A stretch of 64,000 bases of DNA from Phyllobacterium zundukense (GCF_002764115.1 NZ_CP017941.1:1-64000), one strand, 5' to 3'; counted from the first letter of the stretch, positions 49,633-59,730 are shown. Numbers and translations: made by a program. The notes: a model not told the origin generated them from the letters alone.

Positions 49633-51815
49633 CCGCGTGTGACAATATCCTGTGCAGCCATTGTCTGTTGCCCATCGGCCTGCGCCCGATGGAGCGCAGG
49701 ATCAACGGCGAGGCTTGCGCGTTCTGCTGCTATGGCTGTTGTATCGCCTTTCAGGTGAAGAACGGCAGACACGAAGAGTGGGAGGCCGCCTGGCTTCTGA
49801 TTCAGCTCGGCGTGGGCGGCTTTCTCTCCATGAATATCATGATGTTCAGCCTCCTTCTCTATTCGGACGCATTCACCGGCGTCGATGCGGGCGTGCTGCC
49901 GTGGATTCACCTTTTGCTCTGGATCTTCGCGACGCCAGCGGTGGTGATCCTCGGCGGACCCTATCTGCGCGAAATGTGGCTCAATGGCATTCAGGGACGC
50001 GTGACATCGTCAGCCCTCATCGTGCTTGGCGTCGCTGCCTCCTATCTCTATTCGGCATTTGCCGCGTTCGAGGGCAGCACGCACGTCTATTTCGACACCG
50101 CCGTGATGGTGCTGATGCTGTTCACCGTTGGCCGCTATCTCGAGGCTGTTGGCCGCGCCAGGGCGGCGCGCGACCTCGAACCGCTCCTGGCCGCCGAAAG
50201 CGAGAGCGCAACTGTTGTCGATGGCGCGGCAGAGACTCTCCGCCCGGTGCGGGAGGTGAAGGCGGGCATGCTGGTGCGGGTCCGGCCCGGCGACCGCATT
50301 CCGGTCGACGGCGTGGTTGTCGAGGGAGAATCGGACACCGATGAAGCCGTGATCACCGGAGAAAGCCGGCAAGTGACAAAGGGCGCCGGCTCCACGGTGA
50401 TTGCCGGCAGTATCAATATCGACGGCCCGCTCCTGATCCAGAGCAGCGGTGATGGAACCGCAACGCGCTGGGCACAGATTTGCCGGTCGGTGCGCGAAGC
50501 GCTGGGCCGTCGCAGTCCAACCCAGCGCCTTGCCGACCGCGTCGTTGGCGTGTCCGTGCCCCTCGTTCTCGCCCTCGGCGGGCTGACAATCGTTTACTGG
50601 GCGCAGTCATTGCCGTTCGATCGGGCGTTGCTGATTGGCCTCTCGGTGCTGGTGGTTGCCTGTCCTTGCGCCGCCGGCCTCGCCGCTCCAATGGCGACAT
50701 CGCTCGGCATCGGCCGGCTGGCGCGGCACGGCTGCCTCGTCCGCGACCCCGGCGTGCTCGAGAGCCTCGCGCATGTGCGGTTGCTCGCCTTCGACAAGAC
50801 CGGCACTTTGACGGCGGGCAAAGCGCGTCTCGTCGGCATCGACCGCGACGGGGTCGGCATCGACGATGTGCTGGCACGCGCCGCCGGTCTGGAGCGCCAT
50901 TCCGAACATGGATTAGCGCTGGCAATCGCAGCGGCAGCCGCTGCGCGCGGCATCACCCCGCTCGCGACCCGTGATGTCCGGACGGTTCCCGGCCGTGGCA
51001 TCCGCGGCAGCGCAAACGACGAGCCCGTGGCCGCGGGGAGCGTGAGATTGATGAATGATCTGGGCTGGCCGCTTCCCTCGGCGCTGGTTGAGCGTGCGCG
51101 GTCGCGCGAGGCGAGCGGTCATTCGCTGGTCTATGTCGCTTGGGGCGAGCGGGTCCGTGCCATGCTGTCGCTTGACGATTCGCCGCTTCCCGAGGCGCAG
51201 GCGACCATTGCGGCACTTCGTGAGCGCGGGCTCGACGTTGCGCTATTGACCGGCGACCTGGCACCGGCGGCGGAGCGGATCGCGGCCATGGTCGGGATCC
51301 AGGCCGTGCATGCGGGTCTTTCGCCCGAGGCCAAATGGGAGGTCCTCGGCGGACTCCGGCACGGCCACGATGTAGTGGCGATGGTCGGCGATGGCCTCAA
51401 TGACGGGCCGGTGCTCGGCGCCGCCGATGTCGGCATCGCCGTCGGCTCGGCCACCGATCTCGCCCGCGAGACTGCGGCAATCGTGCTGCCCGCGGACGGA
51501 TTGTGGATGCTGCCCTGGGTCGTCGACGTGGCCCGCGCGGTCCGCAGGACCATTTTAACCAACCTCATGTGGGCGTTCGGCTACAACCTCGTCGCGCTCA
51601 CTTTCGCGGCCCTCGGATTGCTACAGCCGATCCTGGCGGCGGCAGTCATGGCCGGATCGAGCATCCTCGTGGTGATGAATTCGCTGAGACTGGAACGGCT
51701 GCCTGATCCAGTTCCATCGCCGATCGCGCAACAGCAATCCGGCGCCGAGGCGGACAGCGCCCGCCAGGGCGCCGGCACTTCCGTCTTGGCCGGCCCGGCC
51801 GTCGAGCGGAGTTGA
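49629..51815 (+). CDS. ccoI: Copper-translocating P1B-type ATPase (CcoI-like)
   Basis: 728 aa. Cys-rich N-terminal metal site (LCSHC and FCCYGCC), then eight-helix layout. Phosphorylation DKTGT in LLAFDKTGTLTAG, ion-pathway CPCAAGLA, TGES and GDGLNDGPVLG hinge. The classic cbb3 copper supplier CcoI has CPCALALA-type text; CPCAAGLA is a close variant. Delivers copper outward for CuB assembly. Long upstream frame in the same phase (from 49065) is unrelated to the family. Convergent with soxF, 8 bases away. Confidence 0.93.
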   Translation: MTACDNILCSHCLLPIGLRPMERRINGEACAFCCYGCCIAFQVKNGRHEEWEAAWLLIQLGVGGFLSMNIMMFSLLLYSDAFTGVDAGVLPWIHLLLWIFATPAVVILGGPYLREMWLNGIQGRVTSSALIVLGVAASYLYSAFAAFEGSTHVYFDTAVMVLMLFTVGRYLEAVGRARAARDLEPLLAAESESATVVDGAAETLRPVREVKAGMLVRVRPGDRIPVDGVVVEGESDTDEAVITGESRQVTKGAGSTVIAGSINIDGPLLIQSSGDGTATRWAQICRSVREALGRRSPTQRLADRVVGVSVPLVLALGGLTIVYWAQSLPFDRALLIGLSVLVVACPCAAGLAAPMATSLGIGRLARHGCLVRDPGVLESLAHVRLLAFDKTGTLTAGKARLVGIDRDGVGIDDVLARAAGLERHSEHGLALAIAAAAAARGITPLATRDVRTVPGRGIRGSANDEPVAAGSVRLMNDLGWPLPSALVERARSREASGHSLVYVAWGERVRAMLSLDDSPLPEAQATIAALRERGLDVALLTGDLAPAAERIAAMVGIQAVHAGLSPEAKWEVLGGLRHGHDVVAMVGDGLNDGPVLGAADVGIAVGSATDLARETAAIVLPADGLWMLPWVVDVARAVRRTILTNLMWAFGYNLVALTFAALGLLQPILAAAVMAGSSILVVMNSLRLERLPDPVPSPIAQQQSGAEADSARQGAGTSVLAGPAVERS

Positions 51816-51823
51816 GTTTCGCT

Positions 51824-53092
51824 TCAGCCAAACACGTCGTGCGTGAAGGCGTCATACCAGCCTTCCGCCGCGCGCGCCGCCTGGCGGCGGATCTCGGCGC
51901 TTTCCTCGACCTTGCTGACGAAGCTCAGGACGCTCTTGAGCTTCCCTTCCACAGGCTTGAAGCTGATGGCGTTGCTGAACGCATCGTCGGGGGCGAGATA
52001 AGTGTAGCAAGTGTTGAATAAATGCGCCGGAAATTGTGCTGATCCGGTGAGATCGGCCGCGATGGCAAAGGCGCAGGCTTTGGCCTGGCTGTTGGCGCAG
52101 AAGGCGGATTTCGGCATATCTCCGCCGATGATCGCGTCGCCGACCAGATGGACGCCGGGCTGCAGCGCCGATTCGAAGGTGACCGGATCGACCGGACACC
52201 AGCCCGACTGGTTATCGAGGCCTGCCTGCTGCGCCAGGCGCCCGGCCATTTGCGCCGGGATGACATTGGCGACCGCGGCCTTGAATGTTTCGCCCGCGGT
52301 GATCACTGATCGGGTCTTCGCGTCGACCGCTTTGACCCCACCGGTGAATTGGGCCGGCAGCCACTCGATCATTCCCGGATAGTGGCGGTTCCAGGCGTCC
52401 TGGAACAGGTCCTGCGCAGTGAAGCTGTCCTTCGCATCGAGGATCAGAATCTTGGCCTTGGGTTTGCTGCGCTGGAAATAGGACGCGATGAGCGAAGCGC
52501 GCTCGTAGGGGGCGGGCGGACAGCGAAGCGGATTCGGCGGAACGACGAGCACGAAAAGCCCGCCGTCCTCCATGCTTTCCAGTTGCTGGCGCAACAGCCT
52601 GGTTTGCGGCCCTGCATTCCAGGCGTGCGGCATGATCTCCATCGCCACTTCATCATAGCCCTCAAGCGCCCGATCCCTGAATGCGATGCCCGGCGCAACA
52701 ACCAGACGGTCGTAGCTAAGCTTCGAACCGTTGTTCAGCGCCACGGTCTTCGCCGCCGGGTCAATCGCTTCGGCGGACTCATGAACGACGGTGATGCCGT
52801 ATTGTTTTGTCAGCGCATCATAACCATGGTTGAGCGATTCGAGCGAGCGAAGCCCGGCGAGATAAAGGTTGCTGAAGAAGCAGGTCGTGTAGATCCGCCG
52901 CGGCTCGACCAGGGTCACGTCGATGGCCGTGGCGCTGGCGGCGAGATATCTGGCGACCGTTGCGCCGCCGATGCCGCCGCCGATCACAACGACACGCGCC
53001 TTGGCCTGGCCCAGCGCCGCCGGCGGTCCGAGCGCTGTCAGCAACGCTGCTCCAGTCAAGCAGCCGAACTCGCGACGCGTCCAGGATTTCAT
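51824..53092 (-). CDS. soxF: Flavocytochrome c sulfide dehydrogenase flavoprotein (SoxF/FccB)
   Basis: 422 aa. Tat signal RREFGCLTGAALL, then FAD fold VVIGGGIGGATVARYL. Covalent-flavin Cys in TCFFSNLY near residue 70, and the redox disulfide pair in PLRCPPAPYE and SAFCANSQAK. Oxidises sulfide and passes electrons to the cytochrome partner encoded just upstream in the same direction. With SoxYZ beside it, SoxF is the better name than a free-standing FccB. Confidence 0.9.
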   Translation of the reverse strand: MKSWTRREFGCLTGAALLTALGPPAALGQAKARVVVIGGGIGGATVARYLAASATAIDVTLVEPRRIYTTCFFSNLYLAGLRSLESLNHGYDALTKQYGITVVHESAEAIDPAAKTVALNNGSKLSYDRLVVAPGIAFRDRALEGYDEVAMEIMPHAWNAGPQTRLLRQQLESMEDGGLFVLVVPPNPLRCPPAPYERASLIASYFQRSKPKAKILILDAKDSFTAQDLFQDAWNRHYPGMIEWLPAQFTGGVKAVDAKTRSVITAGETFKAAVANVIPAQMAGRLAQQAGLDNQSGWCPVDPVTFESALQPGVHLVGDAIIGGDMPKSAFCANSQAKACAFAIAADLTGSAQFPAHLFNTCYTYLAPDDAFSNAISFKPVEGKLKSVLSFVSKVEESAEIRRQAARAAEGWYDAFTHDVFG

Positions 53093-53098
53093 GGCGAG

Positions 53099-53449
53099 TT
53101 ACTTTCCCTGCGCTGCGACATAGCGCGCGACGCTCGCGATCTCCTCGTCGCTGAGCGAGAGCGCGATAGCGTGCATGATGTGATTTGGACTCTCGCTCGC
53201 CCGGTAGGCAAGCAGGGCACTCGTGAGCTTCTCCTCACCGAGCCCGATTATGGTGGGGATACCCGTGCCGGCGCCGTCGAGGCGATGGCAGGAAGCGCAG
53301 GTCGCGGCGAGCTGCGCCCCTCGGTCGATGTCTTGCGCGCTGCTACGATCCGCACCGAGACCGGCCAAGGTCGCGGTGATCGCCAGCGCAATAATCTGGC
53401 GCATCCGCTGCGCGCCAAGGAAACTGAGAGGTGTCCGTCGCACAGCCAT
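53099..53449 (-). CDS. soxE: Cytochrome c subunit of sulfide dehydrogenase (SoxE/FccA)
   Basis: Small cytochrome c with haem motif CASCH in CASCHRLDGAGTG and a signal peptide cleaved about SSAQD. Electron acceptor for SoxF. ATG 53449 lies right at the soxZ stop (53452); a later ATG (53404, MRQIIALAIT) also gives a normal signal peptide and may be the real start. The gene lies between soxZ and soxF. Confidence 0.85.
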   Translation of the reverse strand: MAVRRTPLSFLGAQRMRQIIALAITATLAGLGADRSSAQDIDRGAQLAATCASCHRLDGAGTGIPTIIGLGEEKLTSALLAYRASESPNHIMHAIALSLSDEEIASVARYVAAQGK

Positions 53450-53451
53450 GA

Positions 53452-53778
53452 TCAAGTGACCGTGAGCTGGTGCGATAACGCATAGATGGCGCCGCCATCT
53501 TCTTCCCAGAGGAAATCGAGCCGGCCGCTCTCCGTCGCCCGCAGGGAGAATTCGATGAACGGATTGGCGGCAATTGCCTCGTGAAGATCGACGCTGAACA
53601 CCACGGCATCGTTACAGCGGCAGACAAACTTGTTGATGATTTTGCGCGGAATCACATCGCCTTGATCATCGCGGCGCAGCCCTGTTTCCATCTCATGGCT
53701 GATGATGGTCTTGACCTGAAAAACGTCGCCCTTCGCCGCAGCGCTTGGTACGACCACGCGTGGTGTGGGGGTGATCAC
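53452..53778 (-). CDS. soxZ: Thiosulfate-oxidation carrier subunit SoxZ
   Basis: 108 aa all-beta partner of SoxY. Seen: KTIISHEMETGLRRD (the family HxMETG motif), IPRKIINKFVC and ISFSLRATESG-like text near the C-terminus (EFSLRATESGRLDF). Length is normal. Forms the SoxYZ heterodimer that holds the sulfur substrate. Confidence 0.92.
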   Translation of the reverse strand: MITPTPRVVVPSAAAKGDVFQVKTIISHEMETGLRRDDQGDVIPRKIINKFVCRCNDAVVFSVDLHEAIAANPFIEFSLRATESGRLDFLWEEDGGAIYALSHQLTVT

Positions 53779-53799
53779 TGTCCGCCTCCCTCCCGGATG

Positions 53800-54258
53800 T
53801 CAGGCGCAGCCATTGGTGGCGACGTGGACCCAGGTCTTTGTCATGAGCAATGTGCCATCATTCATCTCGGCAACCGCCACGACGTATTGTGGTTTGGCAA
53901 GGCGGATGCGCGTCGACACGCGAGCTAGACTGCGTTGCGGAACGAAATGGAAACTGGCGACTTCGATAAGCGGGTTCTGCGGCGCGAACACACGGATTTG
54001 CCTCACATGGTCGGTCTCGGTCATGGGGCTGTCGATGTCAAGGCTCATGGGCACGGTGTATCCGGTTGGGAAGACCGCCGGCATTATTAGGTGAAGGCGA
54101 TCCGACTCCGTGGCCGTCCGCCCGGTGAGCTGTTTGACGAGTTCCAGCGCTTCATCGCTCGGACGCGCGGCCTGCGGCGAAAGGAGCACGACACCGGCAA
54201 ATCCTGCACTCCCCGCATAGCCGGCGGCGATCAATACATCGCGGCGCGTCAAGCTCAT
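53800..54258 (-). CDS. soxY: Sulfur-carrier subunit SoxY with non-standard C-terminus
   Basis: 152 aa. Tat signal LTRRDVLIAAGYAGS. Fold segments PMSLDIDSPMTETDHVR and ALLMTKTW-like (GTLLMTKTWVHV). Most SoxY proteins end GGCGG, the Cys being the sulfur attachment point; this one ends TNGCA, so a Cys is third... second from the end but without the flexible Gly tail. ATG 54258 follows AGGA. First gene of the leftward sox set. Confidence 0.85.
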   Translation of the reverse strand: MSLTRRDVLIAAGYAGSAGFAGVVLLSPQAARPSDEALELVKQLTGRTATESDRLHLIMPAVFPTGYTVPMSLDIDSPMTETDHVRQIRVFAPQNPLIEVASFHFVPQRSLARVSTRIRLAKPQYVVAVAEMNDGTLLMTKTWVHVATNGCA

Positions 54259-54762
54259 TGTTCCTGTCTCCCAAACCATGCCACCTTTTTGCCCCATTCC
54301 AACGACGCATCGGCGGCAGCAGGCGGCACATTCGGACACACCAGTGTGGCAGCTTCCTAGAAGGGAGGCTTCGGCGACAACGGCTGGGTGCAATCTCAAG
54401 GAAACGCCCAAGGCTCCAGATTGCCCTCGGAACCTCACACTAGCGCATTCGGTTCGCAACGAGATCAAGCTTACACAGCAGTGTTCGCGACGTAAAGCGT
54501 TCAAAGGATGAATTTTTTCCTGATGAGCAGCAAGGGCGAGTTTACCATTGTTGCTGGCGTCGATTCCCGCAGGTCCACGGGCTGCGAATGGGCCCGTCGC
54601 AGAGAGCGAGACCAGCTGCATTGGCGATTGCACGCGGTGGATTGCCCAACCGAAGGTAGCGCCATCGCCCACAATCACCTTGCCAAACGGGCGCCAATGG
54701 TATGGACCCCGCCCTCCCATTGAGGTGGAATCTTGACCATCAACGCGATGAAGGAGGATGCC
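54259..54762. other. Region between soxY and IS fragments
   Basis: About 500 bases. It should contain the promoter of the sox set. Open frames on either strand look like chance frames; no family text or good ribosome site. The right part probably belongs to the eroded IS110-type element that begins at 54763. Confidence 0.35.
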
Positions 54763-54888
54763 ATGCAAATTGTTCGGATAGGTCTGGATCTAGCGAAATA
54801 TGTCTTTGAAGTTCACGGCGTAGACGTGCAAGGAAAGGTGATCATGCGAAAAACGCTGCGTTCTTCGCCAATCTGCCCGCGTGCCTAG
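54763..54888 (+). pseudogene. IS110/IS1111-type transposase, N-terminal fragment
   Basis: AAGGAGG then ATG; translation MQIVRIGLDLAKYVFEVHGV matches N-termini of IS1111-group transposases, which begin with the first DEDD Asp. After RKTLR a shift brings FFANLP-type text into another frame and a stop follows. Not closely related to the pair at 10158-12678. Confidence 0.7.
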
Positions 54889-54889
54889 C

Positions 54890-55105
54890 TAGGCGTCGAC
54901 TCATAAACTCTGACACCAGATCCTTGCCGCGACGTGTTGACAGCAGCGAGATAGTTTTCTGGACGCTTGTCGTAGCGTGTAGCGATGCCTCGAAACTGTT
55001 TGATCTTGTTGAAGAATCTCTCCACGAGATTTCGTTGCCTATAAACCCAGCGCGAGAATGAGAAAGAGCCCTTGCGGTTTGCCTTCGGCGGGATGTTGGC
55101 CCAGG
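54890..55105 (-). pseudogene. IS5-family transposase, C-terminal fragment
   Basis: Reads KAWANIPPKANRKGS, RWVYRQRNLVERFFNKIKQF and RGIATRYDKRPENYL, then VRVYESTPS: the C-terminal signature (YxxRxxxE) of IS5-family IS1031-like OrfB. Only about 75 codons remain. A different subgroup from the IS5 at 22099. Confidence 0.72.
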
Positions 55106-55129
55106 CTTTGCGCTCGGCCGCCTTGGGAC

Positions 55130-55385
55130 ATCGCATCACCGGACGGCAAACGGGCGTTGTCAACCGCCATCTGGGGATCGGCTGGGAGTTCGTTCACGTC
55201 TGCATTGATGACGCTTCGCGAGTCGCTTTTGTGCAGGTCATGTCAGATGAGCGCAAAGAGAGCGCCGTTGCCTTCCTGGAGGCCGCCGTCGCCTACTATG
55301 CGAGGCTGGGTATCTGTATCGAGCGCGTAATGACCGACAACGGGTCATGCTACCGGTCAAAGGCTTTCCGCACTGGCTTTAAGAT
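55130..55385 (+). pseudogene. IS481-family transposase, internal fragment
   Basis: Encodes GVVNRHLGIGWEFVHVCIDD, ASRVAFVQVMSDERKESAV and VMTDNGSCYRSKAF, the DDE core (first and second Asp) of IS481-type transposases. N- and C-terminal parts are absent. Confidence 0.72.
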
Positions 55386-55597
55386 CATGCTGATCGCACA
55401 TGTCTAGCCTCCACGATATTTTGTACTGTAAACGTTCTATTCGCTCTTACAGTTCCCGGCTATCATATGCGACGTAATCAACCGATGCAGATCACCCGAA
55501 CGTGCGCCAAATTTCCGGTATCGCCTTTTATTCGTTCTAGGGACGATTAGATCAGTCGTTAAGAAATCTGCGTGGTGCCCTGACCACGAAGGAGCCA

Positions 55598-56254
55598 ATG
55601 CTCATCGCGCTTCAAAAAGTGAGTAAATCCTATCGGACAGCAGAAGGGCCGTTGGAGGTCCTGCGCGAGGTTGATCTCGGGCTGGAAGTCGGCCGAACCC
55701 TTGCTTTGACCGGAGAGTCAGGCAGCGGCAAAAGCACACTTTTGCACCTGGCGGCAGGGCTGGACCATCCGGACTCCGGCCGCATCGAAATCGCCGGTCA
55801 GGATATCTCGCAGCTGAACGACGTCGGCCGCGCCGCATTGCGGCGCGGCGTGGTCGGACTGGTGTTTCAACAATTCAACCTGATCCCTTCGCTTGATGTA
55901 GGAGCCAATCTTTCCTTCCATGCGCGCCTTGCGGGACGCTACGATTCGGCTTGGCAATCGGAATTGGTCGAGAAGCTTGGGCTTGAAGCCCTGTTGAAGC
56001 GCTACCCCGAACAGCTCTCCGTCGGCCAGCAGCAAAGGGTGGCGATCGGGCGGACGCTGGCTGCGCGTCCAAAGCTGGTGCTCGCCGACGAGCCGACGGG
56101 CAATCTGGACGAGGCGACCGGTGATGCGGTGCTGGCGCTGATGCTGGAACTGGTGGTGCAGACCGGGGCAGCTCTATTAATGGTGACGCATTCGACGCGG
56201 CTTGCCGAACGGCTCGATGCACGGGTGCACCTTCGGGCCGGGCGGATCGCCTGA
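55598..56254 (+). CDS. ABC transporter ATP-binding protein (AttE/LolD-like)
   Basis: 218 aa. Walker A GESGSGKST near residue 43, signature LSVGQQQRVAIGRTL, Walker B LVLADEPTGNLDE, His switch MVTHSTRLAE. MacB/LolD-type ATPase working with an FtsX-like permease. GAAGGAG stands 4 bases before the ATG. Overlaps the permease by one base. The order ATPase, permease, AttH matches attE-FG-H of Agrobacterium. Confidence 0.9.
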   Translation: MLIALQKVSKSYRTAEGPLEVLREVDLGLEVGRTLALTGESGSGKSTLLHLAAGLDHPDSGRIEIAGQDISQLNDVGRAALRRGVVGLVFQQFNLIPSLDVGANLSFHARLAGRYDSAWQSELVEKLGLEALLKRYPEQLSVGQQQRVAIGRTLAARPKLVLADEPTGNLDEATGDAVLALMLELVVQTGAALLMVTHSTRLAERLDARVHLRAGRIA

Positions 56255-58661
56255 TGTTTTATGCGAGCATGTCCGCCTTGCTTTCCCATTGGCGCCGGCA
56301 GCCGATGCAACTGGCGATGCTGCTCATGGGTCTCTCACTGGCGACCGCCCTCTGGTCGGGTGTTCAGGCAATCAATGCTGAGGCGCGCGCCAGCTACAAT
56401 CGTGCAGCGTCGATGCTGGGACAGGATCGCCTCGAACAATTGGTATCGGCAGACGGGACAACAATCCCGCAGCAGGTCTTTGTCGATCTCAGCCGGGCTG
56501 GCTGGCGGGTGTCTCCAGTCCTGGAGGGTCAGCTGCGTCTCGGCGCCGCGCGGCTGCACGTCCTCGGCATCGATCCTGTGAGCTTGCCGCGCGAAGCGCA
56601 GCAGGTGGATCTGGCGGGAGGCGATAGTCTTCTGCCGTTCATCACCCCACCGGGGCTGCTCTACGTTTCGCCAGCCACGGTAGAACAGCTGGCAGGTCAG
56701 CAAACGCCGCCATTGCGGATCGCAAAAGACCTGCTGCCGGGAATTGCAATCACCGATATCGGGATAGCCCAGTCAATGCTCGGAAAGCCCGGCCAGATCA
56801 GCCGCCTGATCGTCTCGCCGGATCAGCCTGTCGATCGTGCCACGCTTGCGACGACTGCGCCGCAACTGACGCTGAAGAAACCGGACTCCCAGGGCGATTT
56901 GGCGAGACTGACCGACAGCTTCCACTTGAACCTGACTGCGTTCGGCTTTCTGGCCTTCGCGGTCGGGTTGTTCATCGTCTATTCCGCAATCGGGCTAGCC
57001 TTCGAACAGCGCCGCTCAACCTTCCGGACGCTGCGTTCGCTCGGTGTGTCGGCGCGATCGCTGACGGGTCTTTTGCTGACGGAACTGATCATGCTGGCGC
57101 TGGCGGCAGGCGTCGCCGGGGTGGCGCTCGGCTATCTCGTCGCATCGCTTCTTCTGCCGGGAGTCGCCGCAACCCTGCAAAGTCTCTATGGCGCCAGTAT
57201 TCCGGGGGCGCTGACGTTGCGCCCGACATGGTGGGCGACGGGACTGGGCATTGCGGTTTTCGGAACACTTTTGTCGGCCGCGCAAAGTCTCTGGCGCATT
57301 TGGCGCATGCCTCTGCTGGCACCGGCCCAACCGCGTGCATGGGCGCGGGCGTCGGAACGTGCGTTTCGCATCCAGGCGATAGCCGCGGTTGCGCTTTTTG
57401 CTTTGACGCTTGCGCTCGCTCGTTGGGGTACGGGGCTGATCGCCGGGTTTTCCATCCTCGGCGGCCTGCTTCTGGGAGCGGCGCTAATGTTGCCGGTCCT
57501 CCTCGCGCTGTTCCTGCTCGTCATGCAGCGCTGGTCGGCGAGACCCGTGACGGCGTGGTTCTGGGCGGACACACGCCAGCAATTGCCCGGCCTTTCGCTG
57601 GCGCTGATGGCACTCTTGCTGGCATTTTCCGCAAATGTCGGCGTGGGAACGATGGTGTCAAGCTTCCGCTTGACGTTTACCGGCTGGCTCGATCAGCGAC
57701 TGGCTGCCGAACTCTACGTCACGGCACGAACCGAGACTGAGGCTACCGCCCTTCGCGAATGGCTCACACCTCGGGTAGACGCCATCCTCCCGGTCTGGAA
57801 TGTCGAAGGCGACGTCCAAGGACAGCCAGTGCAGATCTTCGGCGTAGCGGATGATGCGACCTATCGCGACAACTGGCCCCTGTTGCAGGCGGCGTCCGAC
57901 GTTTGGGATCGTGTGGCCCGCGGCAAGGCCGCTTTGGTCAATGAGCAGCTGTCGCGCCGCCATCATCTGAACATCGGCGATCCTCTCATCCTGCCCGGCG
58001 GCTGGACGACAGTGATCGCGGGAGTTTATTCGGACTATGGCAATCCGACGGACAGGTCATCGTCGGCATAGTTGCCTTGACATCGCACTATCCGGGCGTC
58101 TCCCGGCTTCGCTACGGTCTGCGCTTGGCCCACGCAAAGGTCGCCGGAGTGGGCAGCGAGCTGCGCAAGCAGTTCGATCTTCCTGAGCAGAACGTGGTTG
58201 ATCAGGCGAGTCTCAAACGCCGGTCGATTCAAATTTTCGAACAGACCTTTGCTGTGACGGCGGCGCTGAATGTGCTGACCCTTGCGGTTGCGGGCCTGGC
58301 GATGTTTGCAAGCCTGATGACCCTGTCGGGGATGCGGCTGCCGCAGTTGGCACCAGCTTGGGCAATGGGATTGACGCGGCGGCAATTGGTCCTTCTTGAA
58401 TTGGCACGAGCCATGGTGCTCGTCGTCATTACCCTGCTTGCTGCGCTACCGGTCGGCATCGGGCTTGCCTGGGTACTGCTCGCGATCGTCAATGTCGAGG
58501 CATTCGGATGGCGACTGCCGATGCATCTGTTCCCGGCCGACTGGCTGCGGCTTGGGGCGATCGCGCTTGCCGCCGCGCTGCTGTCGGCGCTGATCCCCCT
58601 GAGGCGTCTCGCGCGGGTCACGCCCACCGATCTTCTGAAGGTCTTCGCCAATGAACGCTAG
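56254..58661 (+). pseudogene. FtsX-like ABC permease, frameshifted (AttF/AttG-like)
   Basis: Together about 800 codons with two FtsX modules. The first part (to TAG at 58069-58071) contains the N-terminal and middle helices, including LTGLLLTELIMLALAAG and ALMALLLAFSANVGVG. Near 58048 one base appears missing: the text shifts to GQVIVGIVALTSHYPGVSRL in another frame and runs to 58661 through the last three helices ending RVTPTDLLKVF. Could be a true lesion or a sequencing error. Confidence 0.82.
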
Positions 58662-59730
58662 ATCTGTGCTGTCGACATTCTCTGCCGTGATTATGCTCTG
58701 CAACGCTTTCGGCGGCACGGCTAGTGCCCAGGGCTTTGCCGGCCTTGGTACGACCGCGGAGGGATTTGCGGTTCCTCAGCCCGGGATCGCGTTGAACTTT
58801 TCGGTCGATCATGGGTCGCATCCGAATTATCGGATCGAGTGGTGGTATCTGACGGCAAACCTGAAATCCGCCGACGGCACGGAGTATGGCGTACAATGGA
58901 CGCTCTTTCGCTCAGCACTTGCACCGGGCGAGAAGACCGGCTGGTCGAGCCCGCAGGTCTGGATGGGCCACGCGGCGATGACGACGCAAAGGCAGCAGTA
59001 TGTTGCCGAGCGCCTTGCCCGTGGTGGAGTCGGCCAGGCCGGCGTGACCGCCTCGCCCTTTGCGGCCTGGATCGACGATTGGCAGATGCAAAGCTTGGTG
59101 GGCGGCAGCCAACAAGACGGGCTGTCGGATATCGAAATCAAGGCCGCTGGTGCGAAGTTTCGCTACGATCTACGGCTTCACGCAACCGGTCCTCTCGTTC
59201 TGCAGGGCCAGAACGGCTACTCCGTGAAATCCGCAAAAGGGCAGGCAAGCTATTATTACTCGCAGCCTTTCTACTCCGTCGAGGGCAAGCTTGTTCTGCC
59301 GGAAGGCGAGGTTGCCGTCACAGGGCAAGCGTGGCTAGACCGGGAATGGTCGTCACAGCCATTGGCAGCAGATCAGACCGGATGGGACTGGTTCTCTTTG
59401 CATCTCGACAGCGGTGAAAAGCTGATGGGCTTTCGCCTGCGGGATGGCGGTAGCGGATTTACATCCACAACATGGATTTCCGCAGAAGGAAAGCCGACGC
59501 CGCTACCTCCAGGGACACTGAAGCTGACGCCGCTCGACACCGCGCGTGTGGCCGGTCGCGATATCCCGGTTGCATGGCGCATCGAATTGCCGTCTCGCAA
59601 TCTCAATATTACCACGACCGCGCTCAACCGCGAGGCGTGGATGGCGACGCGGACGCCCTATTGGGAAGGTCCAATAAGCTTCAAAGGCTCCCATACAGGG
59701 CGGGGATACCTCGAAATGACCGGTTACTGA
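58651..59730 (+). CDS. attH: AttH-like lipocalin-type protein
   Basis: 359 aa with a signal peptide (cleavage around TASAQG). Two lipocalin-like halves: HPNYRIEWWYLTANL in the first, VTGQAWLDREWSSQPL and GWDWFSLHLDSGEKLMGF in the second, as in the AttH/CrtC-like family. Exported substrate-binding or hydratase role is suggested, none proved. Overlaps the permease end by 11 bases. Confidence 0.85.
   Translation: MNARSVLSTFSAVIMLCNAFGGTASAQGFAGLGTTAEGFAVPQPGIALNFSVDHGSHPNYRIEWWYLTANLKSADGTEYGVQWTLFRSALAPGEKTGWSSPQVWMGHAAMTTQRQQYVAERLARGGVGQAGVTASPFAAWIDDWQMQSLVGGSQQDGLSDIEIKAAGAKFRYDLRLHATGPLVLQGQNGYSVKSAKGQASYYYSQPFYSVEGKLVLPEGEVAVTGQAWLDREWSSQPLAADQTGWDWFSLHLDSGEKLMGFRLRDGGSGFTSTTWISAEGKPTPLPPGTLKLTPLDTARVAGRDIPVAWRIELPSRNLNITTTALNREAWMATRTPYWEGPISFKGSHTGRGYLEMTGY

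Noticed and set aside
54259..54768. Upstream extension of the soxY frame to a 322-aa protein
   Set aside because: Extra residues lack SoxY similarity and precede a clear Tat signal at 54258.
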